Shown: positions 16,924 through 25,991 of the stretch, piece by piece
Numbering within the stretch: the stretch's first letter is position 1
Layout: the number at the start of each line of letters is the position of its first letter
DNA from: Alphaproteobacteria bacterium
GTDB taxonomy: Bacteria; Pseudomonadota; Alphaproteobacteria; Micavibrionales; Micavibrionaceae
Assembly: GCA_020443075.1 (NCBI GenBank)
Contig: JAGRIU010000029.1
Location: forward strand, 1 to 64,000
Direction: 5' to 3'
Length of the DNA stretch: 64,000 bases
Position numbers and translations under genes: made by a program
Notes under the pieces: generated by a model
Database searches by the model: none
What the model was told of the DNA's origin: nothing
Seen by the model: only the letters and a program-made list of their open reading frames with translations

Positions 16924-17688
16924 TTACCCAAACCCGTCATGGGCAACGCGGGCCAGCGTTAGTATATGCACGGCCTTGGCGCCTGCTTTTTTGAGCACTT
17001 TCGTGCATTCGTTCACCGTGGCCCCCGTGGTGTAAACATCGTCAATCAAAATCAATGTTTTATCTTTAATCATCGACGCATAAAGCGGGTGAATTTCGAA
17101 TGCGCGGCGGACATTTTTGTGACGATCGGATGCGTTCATATAACCTTGCGGGGGCGTCGAGCGCGTGCGGCGCAGGGCTTCGATCAGCACGGGAACGCCC
17201 GTTTCTTTTGAAATGCCCTGCGCGATCAAGGCAGCCTGATTGTAACGGCGCCTCACCAAGCGGCGATAATGCAGCGGCACGGGGATTAAGTAATCGGCCT
17301 GCGTTAACATCTGCGCCCCCGCGCGGCAAAGCCACGGAACAAAGCCGGGCAGCAGGTGCGTTTTATCGCCATGTTTAAAACCAAGAATTAAGTCGCGGCT
17401 ACCATCTCCGTATTTCAGGGCCGCACGGGCGCTGTCATAGCTGGGCGGGTAGTCTATGCACGCGGCGCACAGTGTATGCTCCTGCACTTCGAAGCTGAAG
17501 GGAAAACCGCAATTCTCGCAAAAAGGCGCTGTGATAAATTCCAGCTTCTGCCATCCTTCGGGCGAGAGCGTGCCCTGGGCCTCGACGATCTGCCCGGTCA
17601 AGGCGCAGCGCGGCGGCAAAACGGTGTCGAGCGCCCGCATCATCCATCTTTGCGCTTCTTTTTTCAGGAGCGGCGAAAAGTTTTTCAT
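16924..17688 (-). CDS. comF: ComF-family phosphoribosyltransferase-like protein
   Basis: A 254-residue protein with an N-terminal double zinc ribbon (PPRCALTG, APFCENCGF, LCAACIDYPP) and a C-terminal type I phosphoribosyltransferase domain whose PRPP loop reads LILIDDVYTTGATVNEC. The family is tied to natural competence in Haemophilus and Bacillus, but most proteobacterial members have no shown function. Its neighbourhood with a methyltransferase and grxC is typical for alphaproteobacteria. Confidence 0.93.
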   Translation of the reverse strand: MKNFSPLLKKEAQRWMMRALDTVLPPRCALTGQIVEAQGTLSPEGWQKLEFITAPFCENCGFPFSFEVQEHTLCAACIDYPPSYDSARAALKYGDGSRDLILGFKHGDKTHLLPGFVPWLCRAGAQMLTQADYLIPVPLHYRRLVRRRYNQAALIAQGISKETGVPVLIEALRRTRSTPPQGYMNASDRHKNVRRAFEIHPLYASMIKDKTLILIDDVYTTGATVNECTKVLKKAGAKAVHILTLARVAHDGFG

Positions 17689-17874
17689 ACGTTTTTTATA
17701 GGCTAAATCCCTTGTTTAAGCTATCGCTCTTCCAAATTTATATTTGGACATCGTCATTCGTCGTTACCGTAGTTATTCTACGCCTACACTCATCATTTCT
17801 TGTCAAAAAATAAATTTGTTTGACCGTACATACCCATTTGATTTTGGAGCATAAAAAATCGTAGTCTGGGGTTT

Positions 17875-20688
17875 ATGGCTGACCATTTAGAAACCGAAGC
17901 AAAGAATTATATCGAACGGCGCAACTTGCTGCTCAAGGGCGTTGATCCGGCGGTCGTGCGCAGTGCGTGGTTTACGCTAGCGCATCTTTTGCTCAGCGAA
18001 GGCGATCATGTTGTCGATATGGGCTGCGATGATGGGGCGGTGACCTATGCTATGGCCGCGCTGTATCCTCGTATTTACTTTACAGGGCTGGATAAGTCCA
18101 AGCGTCAGATTATGCGCGCGAAGGAGCAGTACCGTCTGCCGAATCTGGATTTCAAGATCGGGGATGCCTCGTCGGATATTTTCGACCCTGAGTCTTTGGA
18201 TGCGATTATCAATTCCTATGTGCTGCACGAGATTTTTTCGGCTTCGCGTTATAACGAGCGCATCGTCAGCGATACGCTGCGTAAACAGTTCAAGGCCTTA
18301 AAAAAAGGCGGGGCTATGTTTATCCGCGATTATGCCCGCCCGCCGCCGGAAGAATTTGTCTTGCTGGAGATGCCGGATGAGGAAAGCGCAGGTGAAGACC
18401 TCGCGCATTTATCGGAAGCCGATTTGCTGGTGTGGTATGCCGAGCATGCCCGTCCCCGACAAGATGCTGGCTGCGGCGGATTCTTTCTGGAAGAGCTGCC
18501 GTGCCGCGTTCCGGGTACTCGCCTGTTCCGCCTACCCTACCGCTGGGCGTATGAATTCATTATGCGCAAAGACGACCGCGCACATTGGGAAACCCATTTG
18601 CCTTTGGAATACACGTTTTTTACGCCGCGCGAATTCAGGCAGGAGCTCAGCGCTTTGGGCGCGCGCGTGCAATATTCCGCGCCGTACTGGGACGAGGACA
18701 TGATCAACGCACGTTTTGAAGGCCGTTTTCGCTTGTTTGATGACCAAGGGCGTTCTCTGGGCAATCCGCCGACCTGCTTTGTGGCTGTGTCTTATAAAAT
18801 GACGGAGCGTAAGAGTTTGAATATCGAAGAACGCCGCCCCTCGGCCTCGGCTTCTAACGCTTTGAAAATTTCGGCGATGCGTAACCAAAAAACCGGAGAG
18901 ATTGTCGATGTGGTAAGCCGTGATCTGCATATCAGCGAGGTTATTCCCTACCGCATCGACTCAGACGGGCATCTCAAGATCTATCTGCATGACGGGGTCG
19001 CGCGATCCATTGCCAATGCCGTGCCGCGCGGCGGGATCAATATCGACGGGCGGCGCTGGTCTGGGCATATGGTAGAAACGATGTCCGTGGATGGAGCGGC
19101 CATTTCGGAGATGGAAGCGTTCGATGAAAAGCATACCGTCTTATTCGCCCGCGATCATCTAGGGCTAAAGCCTGATGAGGGTGCAGTTTTGGAACACGGG
19201 CCGGATTATTATCCGGCTCCCGATTATATTGATGAGAAAATCCATACCTATTACCTAAAGGTCTCCAAAGCCAAGGGGCCGTTGCTGCCTAAAAGTCTGG
19301 CGGGCATGACCCATAAATTTCAGGCCAAAGGCATGATCCGCGAGATGGAAGCCCAGCAGATTCTGGATGCGATTACCGTGGGGATGATCCCCAATGCGCG
19401 GCTGGAGATGCAAATTCTTTCTCTTTATCACCATTTGGGTCTGCGCGCTCAGACATGGACGGGGCGCACGATTGATTTGCAGCTTAACAAAATTGCCAAT
19501 CCGGCCAATGTCAGCGGTCTTCTTAAGGCGATGGGCGAGCCGGACGAGCGTTTCAAGACCGTCAAAGGCAGCGCCGGACAACTGCGCCCTATTCACTCCA
19601 CGTTTGTCGAGGAAGGGCAAACGCGCGGTTCTATATCCGGCTTGTCGGCAGAGGATGTCGATTTCATCGTTCACGACGGGAAAACCGTGAACACGGCTGT
19701 TGTTATACCTTTGACCAAAGATCTTAAAGGGCAGGTGCATGCGGGCTTTAGCGTTGCGTATTTGCCTGTGCCCCAGCGTTATGAAGGCAACGGGATGAGC
19801 GTCACCGCGCCAAGCTTTAATATTCCACCGGAAGTGACGACCTTGAAACAGCTCAAGCGTTTTATCGCCGATCAATACGGCATATCGCCTTCACATGTTT
19901 TCAAACTCGGCGAGAGTTATTTCGCGCATCTGGGTTTGACGCCGCACCGCATTCATCCGTTTGCGATTGCCGCGCCGCCGGCCTTGATGAAAGATCCTGA
20001 CACGCATTTCATTCCGTTTTACCAAATGATGTTGTTGCAGCGCCTGATTTCCAAAGAGCCGCACTTCATGCTGGCGATTGCACGGGCGTATCGTTATTTC
20101 CATGACGAGTTGAAGCTGGAAGCCAAAATGCAGGTCAAGGCGATCATCAAGCAGCGCTTTGAAGGATTGCAGCCGGACTGGTCGATCCCGCTCAATTACG
20201 AAACGATGGATATGATGCGCCAGCATATCGAGGAACGCTTGCAGGAAAAGCATGAGCTGGAGCGTCAGGCCCAGCACAAGCACGAGATTGAGGAAGAAGA
20301 GCTTAAGAAAAAGCGGAAGGATGCGCCGCCACAGAACTTTATCGCGCCACCGATCGCGGCGATGGAGGTGGACGAGCAGCCAGCCCAGACCGAGGTCAAA
20401 ACCGTGGCGACCTTGAACAAGGAAGAACTTCTGGAAGAGTTCGAGCATCCGAAGGAATCCGTGCCAGAAGCGGAACTTTCAGCAGAATCTGGCAGCGCGG
20501 CGACTTACAGCGCAGCCCTTGACGAGACCACCAGAAAGGCTGAGGCCGAGAAGAAAAAAACACAGGCGTTCAAACCGCATCCCGATAGCCGGGGTTTGGT
20601 GCGTGATTTTGATCTGGAGGCCGAGATTGAAGCCTTTATCGATGAGGTGCAGCCTGATCTGGGATCCCCGCGGCCGGAAAAATGGTAG
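17875..20688 (+). CDS. Large methyltransferase fusion protein with an unrecognised C-terminal domain
   Basis: A 937-residue protein. Residues about 35-200 form a class I SAM-dependent methyltransferase: motif I VVDMGCDDGAVTYAMA, acidic strand-2 end YFTGLDKS, and IINSYVLHEIFS. Residues about 320-760 form a large region I cannot assign with confidence. It contains RDLHISEVIPYRIDSDGH, PRGGINIDGRRW and GMIREMEAQQILDA; a distant Nudix-like fold is possible, but the Nudix box (REUxEE) is not intact. Residues about 780-820 are a highly charged coiled coil, and the tail is acidic and low in complexity. The stop overlaps the start of the next methyltransferase gene, so the two are coupled. Confidence 0.8.
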   Translation: MADHLETEAKNYIERRNLLLKGVDPAVVRSAWFTLAHLLLSEGDHVVDMGCDDGAVTYAMAALYPRIYFTGLDKSKRQIMRAKEQYRLPNLDFKIGDASSDIFDPESLDAIINSYVLHEIFSASRYNERIVSDTLRKQFKALKKGGAMFIRDYARPPPEEFVLLEMPDEESAGEDLAHLSEADLLVWYAEHARPRQDAGCGGFFLEELPCRVPGTRLFRLPYRWAYEFIMRKDDRAHWETHLPLEYTFFTPREFRQELSALGARVQYSAPYWDEDMINARFEGRFRLFDDQGRSLGNPPTCFVAVSYKMTERKSLNIEERRPSASASNALKISAMRNQKTGEIVDVVSRDLHISEVIPYRIDSDGHLKIYLHDGVARSIANAVPRGGINIDGRRWSGHMVETMSVDGAAISEMEAFDEKHTVLFARDHLGLKPDEGAVLEHGPDYYPAPDYIDEKIHTYYLKVSKAKGPLLPKSLAGMTHKFQAKGMIREMEAQQILDAITVGMIPNARLEMQILSLYHHLGLRAQTWTGRTIDLQLNKIANPANVSGLLKAMGEPDERFKTVKGSAGQLRPIHSTFVEEGQTRGSISGLSAEDVDFIVHDGKTVNTAVVIPLTKDLKGQVHAGFSVAYLPVPQRYEGNGMSVTAPSFNIPPEVTTLKQLKRFIADQYGISPSHVFKLGESYFAHLGLTPHRIHPFAIAAPPALMKDPDTHFIPFYQMMLLQRLISKEPHFMLAIARAYRYFHDELKLEAKMQVKAIIKQRFEGLQPDWSIPLNYETMDMMRQHIEERLQEKHELERQAQHKHEIEEEELKKKRKDAPPQNFIAPPIAAMEVDEQPAQTEVKTVATLNKEELLEEFEHPKESVPEAELSAESGSAATYSAALDETTRKAEAEKKKTQAFKPHPDSRGLVRDFDLEAEIEAFIDEVQPDLGSPRPEKW

Positions 20689-21566
20689 AACGCCCCTCTT
20701 CCCAGGACATTCATATTTTTGAGCGCAAAGCCCGTGAACGGTTTTATCGACGTTCAAAAACACAATTTGAGGATTACGATTTCCTGTTTCGCTGGAGCGA
20801 AGCTCAGCTTCTTGACCGGTTGCAGGATATCAAGCGGGATTTCCCCCGCGTTGTGCAACTCGGCACGAGCGGCAGTGCGGAATTTGCACAGAAACTCAAA
20901 GAAGCGGCAAAGGCCGAAACGCTCTACCGCAGCGATGCTTTTTTGAGCAAAGCTGATTTTATCTGCGAGGAAGAGGCTTTGGCGCTGGCGCCGCAGAGTT
21001 GCGATTTGATTTTGAGCAATCTGAATTTGCATGCGGTGAATGATCTGCCCGGGGCGTTGGTGCAAATCCGCCGTGCGTTGAAGCCGGACGGGCTATTCCT
21101 GGCGGCTCTGCCCGGCGGGGAGACGCTGTATGAGCTACGCGATTGTTTGATGCGGGCCGAACTGGCGCTTAAAGGTGGGGTTTCACCGCGTGTTTTGCCC
21201 TTTGCTGACAAGCAACAGATGGGCGGCCTGCTCCAGCGCGCGGGCTTTGCGCTGCCAGTCGTTGATTCAGATATCGTGCGCGTGAGCTATGAGCATATGT
21301 TCAAACTCATGGCGGATCTGCGCGGCATGGGGGAAAGCAACATCGCGTCCGCGCGCAGCCGCTTGAATCCGGGCCGTGACTTTTTTGCCGGGGCGGCGCA
21401 GATGTATGCGGAGACTTATGGCGAGGGCGGCGGGCGTATTACTGCCAGCTTTGAAATTATTTTCCTGATCGGCTGGGCGCCGCATGAAAGCCAGCAAAAA
21501 CCCCTTAAGCCCGGCAGCGCGCAGATGCGGCTGGCGGATGCTTTGGGTGAAAACAAGAAAAGCTGA
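20682..21566 (+). CDS. NDUFAF5-like methyltransferase-fold protein
   Basis: A 294-residue protein of the class I methyltransferase fold, resembling the bacterial relatives of NDUFAF5 (C20orf7), a complex I assembly factor in mitochondria. It begins with IFERKARERFYRRSKTQFEDY, typical for that group, and has SNLNLHAVNDLPGAL and ALKPDGLFLAALPGGETL. Motif I is unusual, reading VVQLGTSGS where DLGCGTG is expected, so SAM binding may be altered. It is close to comF, as in many alphaproteobacteria. Overlap with the upstream fusion gene is seven bases. Confidence 0.82.
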   Translation: MVERPSSQDIHIFERKARERFYRRSKTQFEDYDFLFRWSEAQLLDRLQDIKRDFPRVVQLGTSGSAEFAQKLKEAAKAETLYRSDAFLSKADFICEEEALALAPQSCDLILSNLNLHAVNDLPGALVQIRRALKPDGLFLAALPGGETLYELRDCLMRAELALKGGVSPRVLPFADKQQMGGLLQRAGFALPVVDSDIVRVSYEHMFKLMADLRGMGESNIASARSRLNPGRDFFAGAAQMYAETYGEGGGRITASFEIIFLIGWAPHESQQKPLKPGSAQMRLADALGENKKS

Positions 21567-21578
21567 CTTTAATTTTGT

Positions 21579-21821
21579 CTATTTTGCCGCCGCCGGAGAA
21601 TCACCAGAATCCAAATAGAACATATGGACAACCCCTATCATATTGCCTAGGTCATCCACTTCGGCCAATTGATAGCCGCGTTGCTGGGCGTCATACCACT
21701 TCTTTCCTAAAACAAACGACGTTCTTATAAATTCTTCTGTTGATACCCCGTACTGTTGTGCCATCCGGCACACTTCCTCAGCTGCGTCTTCCGGCAGGGT
21801 CACTGCTCCAGTATTTCCCAT
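21579..21821 (-). CDS. Small protein, possibly ribbon-helix-helix-like
   Basis: An 80-residue protein with AAGGAG eight bases before its ATG. The sequence GAVTLPEDAAEEVCRMAQQYGVSTEEFIRTSF has the pattern of a ribbon-helix-helix domain (strand, helix, turn, helix), which would make it a DNA-binding or antitoxin-like protein; this is a guess from shape. No toxin partner is adjacent. It ends 12 bases after the opposing methyltransferase stop. Confidence 0.55.
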   Translation of the reverse strand: MGNTGAVTLPEDAAEEVCRMAQQYGVSTEEFIRTSFVLGKKWYDAQQRGYQLAEVDDLGNMIGVVHMFYLDSGDSPAAAK

Positions 21822-21979
21822 GATCGTTCTCCTTACAAACGGTTAATTGACCACGCCCGTCGTATTCTGAATTACAAGCGTTGTCAACATTCTCATTCCC
21901 TGATCCGTAGAATTCGGGCGGAATAACAATAATCTGCAACTGCATTGCGCCACGCGGTCCATTATGACATTTTCTTTTC

Positions 21980-22732
21980 ATGATTAATTACGTTGTTTTG
22001 ATGCTGGCGTCTTTGGCGGCGAATACGATGTCGGCCTTTGCGGGTGGTGGTGCGGGGTTGTTGCAGCTTCCGGTTTTGATTTTTCTCGGCCTGCCGTTTG
22101 CCGAAGCCCTGAGTACGCATAAGATGGCCACGTTTGCTCTGGGCCTGGGTTCGATCGCGCGCAATATCAAAAACGAGGCCATCAACTGGCGCTTTGCGAG
22201 TTATCTGATGCTCTGCGGAGTAACAGGTACGATTGCCGGGGCGTATCTTATTCTCAATATTCCCGATCAGGCGGCGAAAATGACGCTGGGGATTTTGACC
22301 GTCGGAATGGGCGTTTATTCACTGTTTAAAAAAAGTATGGGGCAAGACAGTGCGCCGAAAAACCGCGATGTGCGCGGCTATGTTATCGGCGGGATTGTTC
22401 TGTTTTTGCTTGGCGTATTTAACGGCTCGCTTTCTTCGGGCAGCGGGCTGTTTGTCACGGTCTGGCTTATTTTGTGGTTCGGGCTGGATTATAAAATGGC
22501 TGTCGTCTACACGATGACGCTGGTCGGTTTTTTCTGGAACTTAACCGGCGGGCTTTCGCTTCTGGCGATGGGCAGTCCGGTGCATTGGAACTGGCTGCCT
22601 GTTCTGTGGGTGGCCTCCTTTGTCGGAGGATGGCTGGGCGCGCATCTGGGCCATCTTAAGGGCAATCTCTGGATCAAGCGCGTGTTTGTCTTCGTCACCA
22701 TTGCCTCGGGCATCGCGCTTATGGTGAAATAG
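21980..22732 (+). CDS. TauE/SafE-family anion exporter
   Basis: A 250-residue inner-membrane protein of the TauE/SafE family (PF01925), typically exporting sulfite, sulfoacetate or similar small anions. Seven to eight hydrophobic segments are visible, starting with MINYVVLMLASLAANTMSAF. The family signature glycine-rich stretches FAGGGAGLLQLPVL and GVFNGSLSSGSGLFVTVW occur in each half of the internal repeat. The transported substrate cannot be inferred. Its stop lies five bases before gloB, suggesting cotranscription. Confidence 0.87.
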   Translation: MINYVVLMLASLAANTMSAFAGGGAGLLQLPVLIFLGLPFAEALSTHKMATFALGLGSIARNIKNEAINWRFASYLMLCGVTGTIAGAYLILNIPDQAAKMTLGILTVGMGVYSLFKKSMGQDSAPKNRDVRGYVIGGIVLFLLGVFNGSLSSGSGLFVTVWLILWFGLDYKMAVVYTMTLVGFFWNLTGGLSLLAMGSPVHWNWLPVLWVASFVGGWLGAHLGHLKGNLWIKRVFVFVTIASGIALMVK

Positions 22733-22737
22733 CTCTT

Positions 22738-23454
22738 ATGAAGATTTCCGTTCTGCCGATTTTAGAAGATAACTACGCCTACGTCCTGCAAGGCGATGAC
22801 GGCGCGGTGGGCGTGGTTGATCCGGGGACAGCCGAGCCTGTGATTGAATTTTTGGAGGCCCGCGGCCTCAGCCTTGATACGATTTTCCTAACCCATCATC
22901 ACTGGGACCATGTGAACGGGGTTCCTGCCCTTTTAAAGCGTTATGATTGCGATGTGGCCGGACCGCGCGGAGAGGCAGACAAGATCAAGCATCTGAAAAC
23001 ACCGCTCTATGAGGGTGGCGACTTTGCTTTTGACGGAGAAAAATTCGAGGCGTTCGAAACGCCGGGGCATACGCTCGGGGCTATTTGCCTTTACTTCCCC
23101 GAGAGCGCTGCTTTGTTTAGCGGGGATACTTTATTTTCAATGGGGTGCGGGCGCTTGTTCGAAGGCACGGCGCAACAGATGTGGGAGTCGTTTCAAAAAA
23201 TTCTGGCCCTGCCTGATGAGACGCTCATTTATCCGGGGCATGAATATACGCTGGCCAATGGCGCATTTTGTCAATCGGTTGAGCCGGAGAATGCCGATCT
23301 TCAGCAGCGTATGGATGAGGTGCGGCGTTTAAGAGCCGATGAAAAGCCCAGTATTCCGGTGTCTTTGGCGGTGGAAAAAGCAACCAATGTTTTCCTGCGC
23401 GCGGGATCGGCCGATACATTTGCTGCACGACGCGCCTTAAAAGACCGAAGCTAA
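22738..23454 (+). CDS. gloB: Hydroxyacylglutathione hydrolase (glyoxalase II)
   Basis: A 238-residue metallo-beta-lactamase-fold enzyme that hydrolyses S-lactoylglutathione to lactate and glutathione, the second step of methylglyoxal detoxification. The metal-binding motif THHHWDH is at residues 52-58; further ligands are in ETPGHTLG (His), FSGDTLFSMGCGRLFEG (Asp) and YPGHEYT (His). The C-terminal region is slightly shorter than in Escherichia coli. It follows the TauE gene by five bases. Confidence 0.95.
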   Translation: MKISVLPILEDNYAYVLQGDDGAVGVVDPGTAEPVIEFLEARGLSLDTIFLTHHHWDHVNGVPALLKRYDCDVAGPRGEADKIKHLKTPLYEGGDFAFDGEKFEAFETPGHTLGAICLYFPESAALFSGDTLFSMGCGRLFEGTAQQMWESFQKILALPDETLIYPGHEYTLANGAFCQSVEPENADLQQRMDEVRRLRADEKPSIPVSLAVEKATNVFLRAGSADTFAARRALKDRS

Positions 23455-23473
23455 AGGACGTTATGAAACAGGT

Positions 23474-23857
23474 CTAGCCTTCTCCGCCAGCCGACTTTTG
23501 TGGTGCCGGGCGGCGGCGCGGACGGGATGATTTTTCAACCGTTACACCGGAAGATGCGGCCTGAGCCGGTGCAGCCTGGTTGCCGTTGTTTTTCTCATCA
23601 TCTGCGGCATCGTTGTTATTGCCACGCCCGCGCGCATCACGGTGCGGCGGAATCGGAATCTGTTTGTTACCAGATTCGTTACGTTCGCTGATGGCGATTT
23701 CGATTTCCAGACGAGACGCTACTTTGCGCAACTCATGCACCGTATCTTGCAAGTCTTCCCGCTTACCGCCGTCTTTCTTGTTCCCTGCCCATGCTTCATA
23801 GCTCTTCAAGCAGGCTTCGGCGCTGTTTCTCAGGCGGTCTTTGATCTCATCTGACAT
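23474..23857 (-). CDS. Small basic-tailed protein, unknown
   Basis: A 127-residue protein. The N-terminal 60 residues are helical (DEIKDRLRNSAEACLKSYEAWAG, DTVHELRKVASRLEIEIA). The rest is an Asn/Gln/Pro/Arg-rich disordered tail ending in PRRRPAPQKSAGG, which may bind nucleic acid. No family was recognised. It ends convergent with gloB, 19 bases apart. Confidence 0.6.
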   Translation of the reverse strand: MSDEIKDRLRNSAEACLKSYEAWAGNKKDGGKREDLQDTVHELRKVASRLEIEIAISERNESGNKQIPIPPHRDARGRGNNNDAADDEKNNGNQAAPAQAASSGVTVEKSSRPRRRPAPQKSAGGEG

Positions 23858-23946
23858 TGTATCTTCTCCATTGAATCATAACTCAAGTGGCCAAGCTTAC
23901 CCAGCACAGGCATGCAGTGCAAGCACTGTAGGGTTGCGGTGCGCAA

Positions 23947-24987
23947 TTAATTATCGCCGAACACTGTATTGAGTTGCTGCGAGACGCGAATGAACGTTGT
24001 GCACTTAGACAGATTTTTTAAACGCCGTGCGCCGACATAGGTGCAGGTCGAGCGCAAGCCGCCCAGAATATCCTGTAGGGCGCCATGAACCGAACCACGG
24101 TAGGGAATGCGGACCGTTTTACCTTCACTGGCGCGATATTCGGCCACGCCGCCTTTGTGTTTGTTCATCGCGGTAGAACTGCTCATGCCATAGAATTGAA
24201 GATATTGTTTTCCACCCTCTTCTATTACCTCCTGTTCGCTCTGGTCATGTCCGGCGAGCATACCGCCCAGCATGACAAAGTCGGCGCCTGCGCCGAAAGC
24301 CTTGGCGACATCGCCCGGCACGGTGCAGCCGCCATCCGCGCAGATCAGCCCACCCAAACCATGGGCCGCATCGGCGCATTCGATGATGGCCGAGAGTTGA
24401 GGATAGCCGACGCCGGTCATGCGGCGCGTCGTACACACGCTGCCCGGACCGATACCGACTTTGACTACATCTACGCCAGCCAGAATCAATTCCTCGACCA
24501 TTTCACCCGTCACAACGTTGCCGGCCATGATGGTTTTTTGAGGATATTTCTCGCGAATTTTTTTCACGAAGCCGACAAAGTGTTCGCTGTAGCCGTTGGC
24601 CACGTCGATACAGAGCTTATCCGGTTTTCCGCCCTTTTTGATGAACTCGTCGAGTTTTTCTTCGTCGGCTTTGACCATGCCGATAGAATACCAGACGGAT
24701 TCATGGCCGTTTTCTTTGTAGAACCCTTGCAAATCCTTTAGCGGATAATGTTTGTGCAGAGCCACGCTCAAGCCGTTGCCGTCCTCAATAAAAGCCTTGG
24801 CCATCGCAAAGGTGCCGACCCCGTCCATGTTGGCGGCGATAATCGGCACGCCAGCGAATGTCTTCTTGCTCCATTTAAAGGTAAATTCGCGGGAAATATC
24901 GACGTTTTTGCGGCTATCGAGCGTCGAGCGTTTCGGGCGGATCAGCACGTCTTTGAAATCGAGTTTGACGGATTCTTCTATACGCAT
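23947..24987 (-). CDS. guaC: GMP reductase
   Basis: A 346-residue TIM-barrel enzyme that reduces GMP to IMP with NADPH in purine salvage. It is close to the family length of about 347 and has no CBS domains, which separates it from IMP dehydrogenase. The catalytic loop [21 protein letters not shown] contains the active-site Cys and Thr. [28 protein letters not shown] is the phosphate-binding region; the C-terminal [19 protein letters not shown] fits GuaC rather than GuaB. It is followed on the same strand by nothing and preceded by the GST gene nine bases upstream. Confidence 0.95.
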   Translation of the reverse strand: MRIEESVKLDFKDVLIRPKRSTLDSRKNVDISREFTFKWSKKTFAGVPIIAANMDGVGTFAMAKAFIEDGNGLSVALHKHYPLKDLQGFYKENGHESVWYSIGMVKADEEKLDEFIKKGGKPDKLCIDVANGYSEHFVGFVKKIREKYPQKTIMAGNVVTGEMVEELILAGVDVVKVGIGPGSVCTTRRMTGVGYPQLSAIIECADAAHGLGGLICADGGCTVPGDVAKAFGAGADFVMLGGMLAGHDQSEQEVIEEGGKQYLQFYGMSSSTAMNKHKGGVAEYRASEGKTVRIPYRGSVHGALQDILGGLRSTCTYVGARRLKNLSKCTTFIRVSQQLNTVFGDN

Positions 24988-24996
24988 GTTTTTTCC

Positions 24997-25608
24997 TTAT
25001 ACGTTATCGGGAATGCGCGTTGCAGCCAGTGAGGGGCGATCTGTATAACGCGCGTGGATTTGGACGAGATTGTCATACATTGACCAGTCTATAATATCTC
25101 TCTTTTTAAACCAGTCCAATCCACAAATCAAAGCCAGTTCGGGTAGTCCGAAATGTGCGCCAAGGTTTGTGTTTTCATCAAGGTATTTTAAACCGCACCG
25201 CATCCGCTCCAGGGAGCGAGCGAGATATGGCAGGTCCATATCAATTCCCTGCCCGCGCATGATGAAACGCAGAACGCCTGCGTCTATGATGCCGTAAATC
25301 ACGGTGATCAGGTTCTCTTTTTCGATGGAAGACGAGGCATCGAAATCGTTTGTTTGGACTATGGGGTAGTTTTGCAGCAGATAAGATGCGATCACCCGAG
25401 AGTCAATTATGGGCTGGCCCTTGTCGATCAAAACCGGGACTTTGAGCAAGGGATTGTTATTACTGATAAGGCTTTTTTGTTCCGGCGTTTGTTTGCCGAA
25501 CGGACCGGTATCTTGTTGTTCGTAATCCAGCCCCAGCTCGCTGCAAAGCGCTCTGACGATGCGGACAAACGGGCTGGTGTAGGAGCCTATGATGGTTAAA
25601 TCGCTCAT
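24997..25608 (-). CDS. Glutathione S-transferase family protein
   Basis: A 203-residue GST-fold protein. The N-terminal thioredoxin-like domain starts LTIIGSYTSPFVRIVRAL (active-site Ser or Tyr candidates in SYTSPF) and has the cis-proline motif LLKVPVLIDKGQPIIDSRVIASYL. The C-terminal half is the all-helical GST domain. Many such chromosomal GSTs in alphaproteobacteria have unknown substrates. Its start overlaps the upstream DUF1192 gene stop by four bases. Confidence 0.88.
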   Translation of the reverse strand: MSDLTIIGSYTSPFVRIVRALCSELGLDYEQQDTGPFGKQTPEQKSLISNNNPLLKVPVLIDKGQPIIDSRVIASYLLQNYPIVQTNDFDASSSIEKENLITVIYGIIDAGVLRFIMRGQGIDMDLPYLARSLERMRCGLKYLDENTNLGAHFGLPELALICGLDWFKKRDIIDWSMYDNLVQIHARYTDRPSLAATRIPDNV

Positions 25609-25790
25609 GATTTAAAGACCGAGGCGGCGGCTTCGGCCGTGGCTTTCTTTTTGCCGATATCGTTTTCGACGCGGGCAATCTCTTCTTTGAGCGCGCCGAC
25701 ATATTCTTCAAGCTCGCTGATCGAGAGCAAATCCAGATTGCGCGGGAACTCGGCTGTTTTCTTTTTTATCGGTAAATCATCGTCAAACAT
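25605..25790 (-). CDS. DUF1192 family small protein
   Basis: A 61-residue protein matching DUF1192 (PF06698): MFDDDLPIKKK at the start, LDLLSISELEEYVGALKEEIARVENDI in the middle, a single amphipathic coiled-coil helix, and ending AAASVFKS. The ATG at 25790 is the conserved start for this family. Its stop overlaps the GST start by four bases. Function is not known for the family, which is almost confined to alphaproteobacteria. Confidence 0.85.
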   Translation of the reverse strand: MFDDDLPIKKKTAEFPRNLDLLSISELEEYVGALKEEIARVENDIGKKKATAEAAASVFKS

Positions 25791-25991
25791 CTTGGCATAT
25801 AAGATAATTCGGGACAGCTTTAAAATCAACGCGCAGTGCTCCGTTTTTTCGGGGCGGCGGCGCATATTTTTTTCTGGATTTTTACAGCCGTGCGGTTTAT
25901 AAGGCTTTTGTTCCCATTCACTTAAGGTTATTAGAAACCTTGCCCTTTAGGAACAGGGCATGAGGGCGATATTTATTGGAGATAAGAAAAT

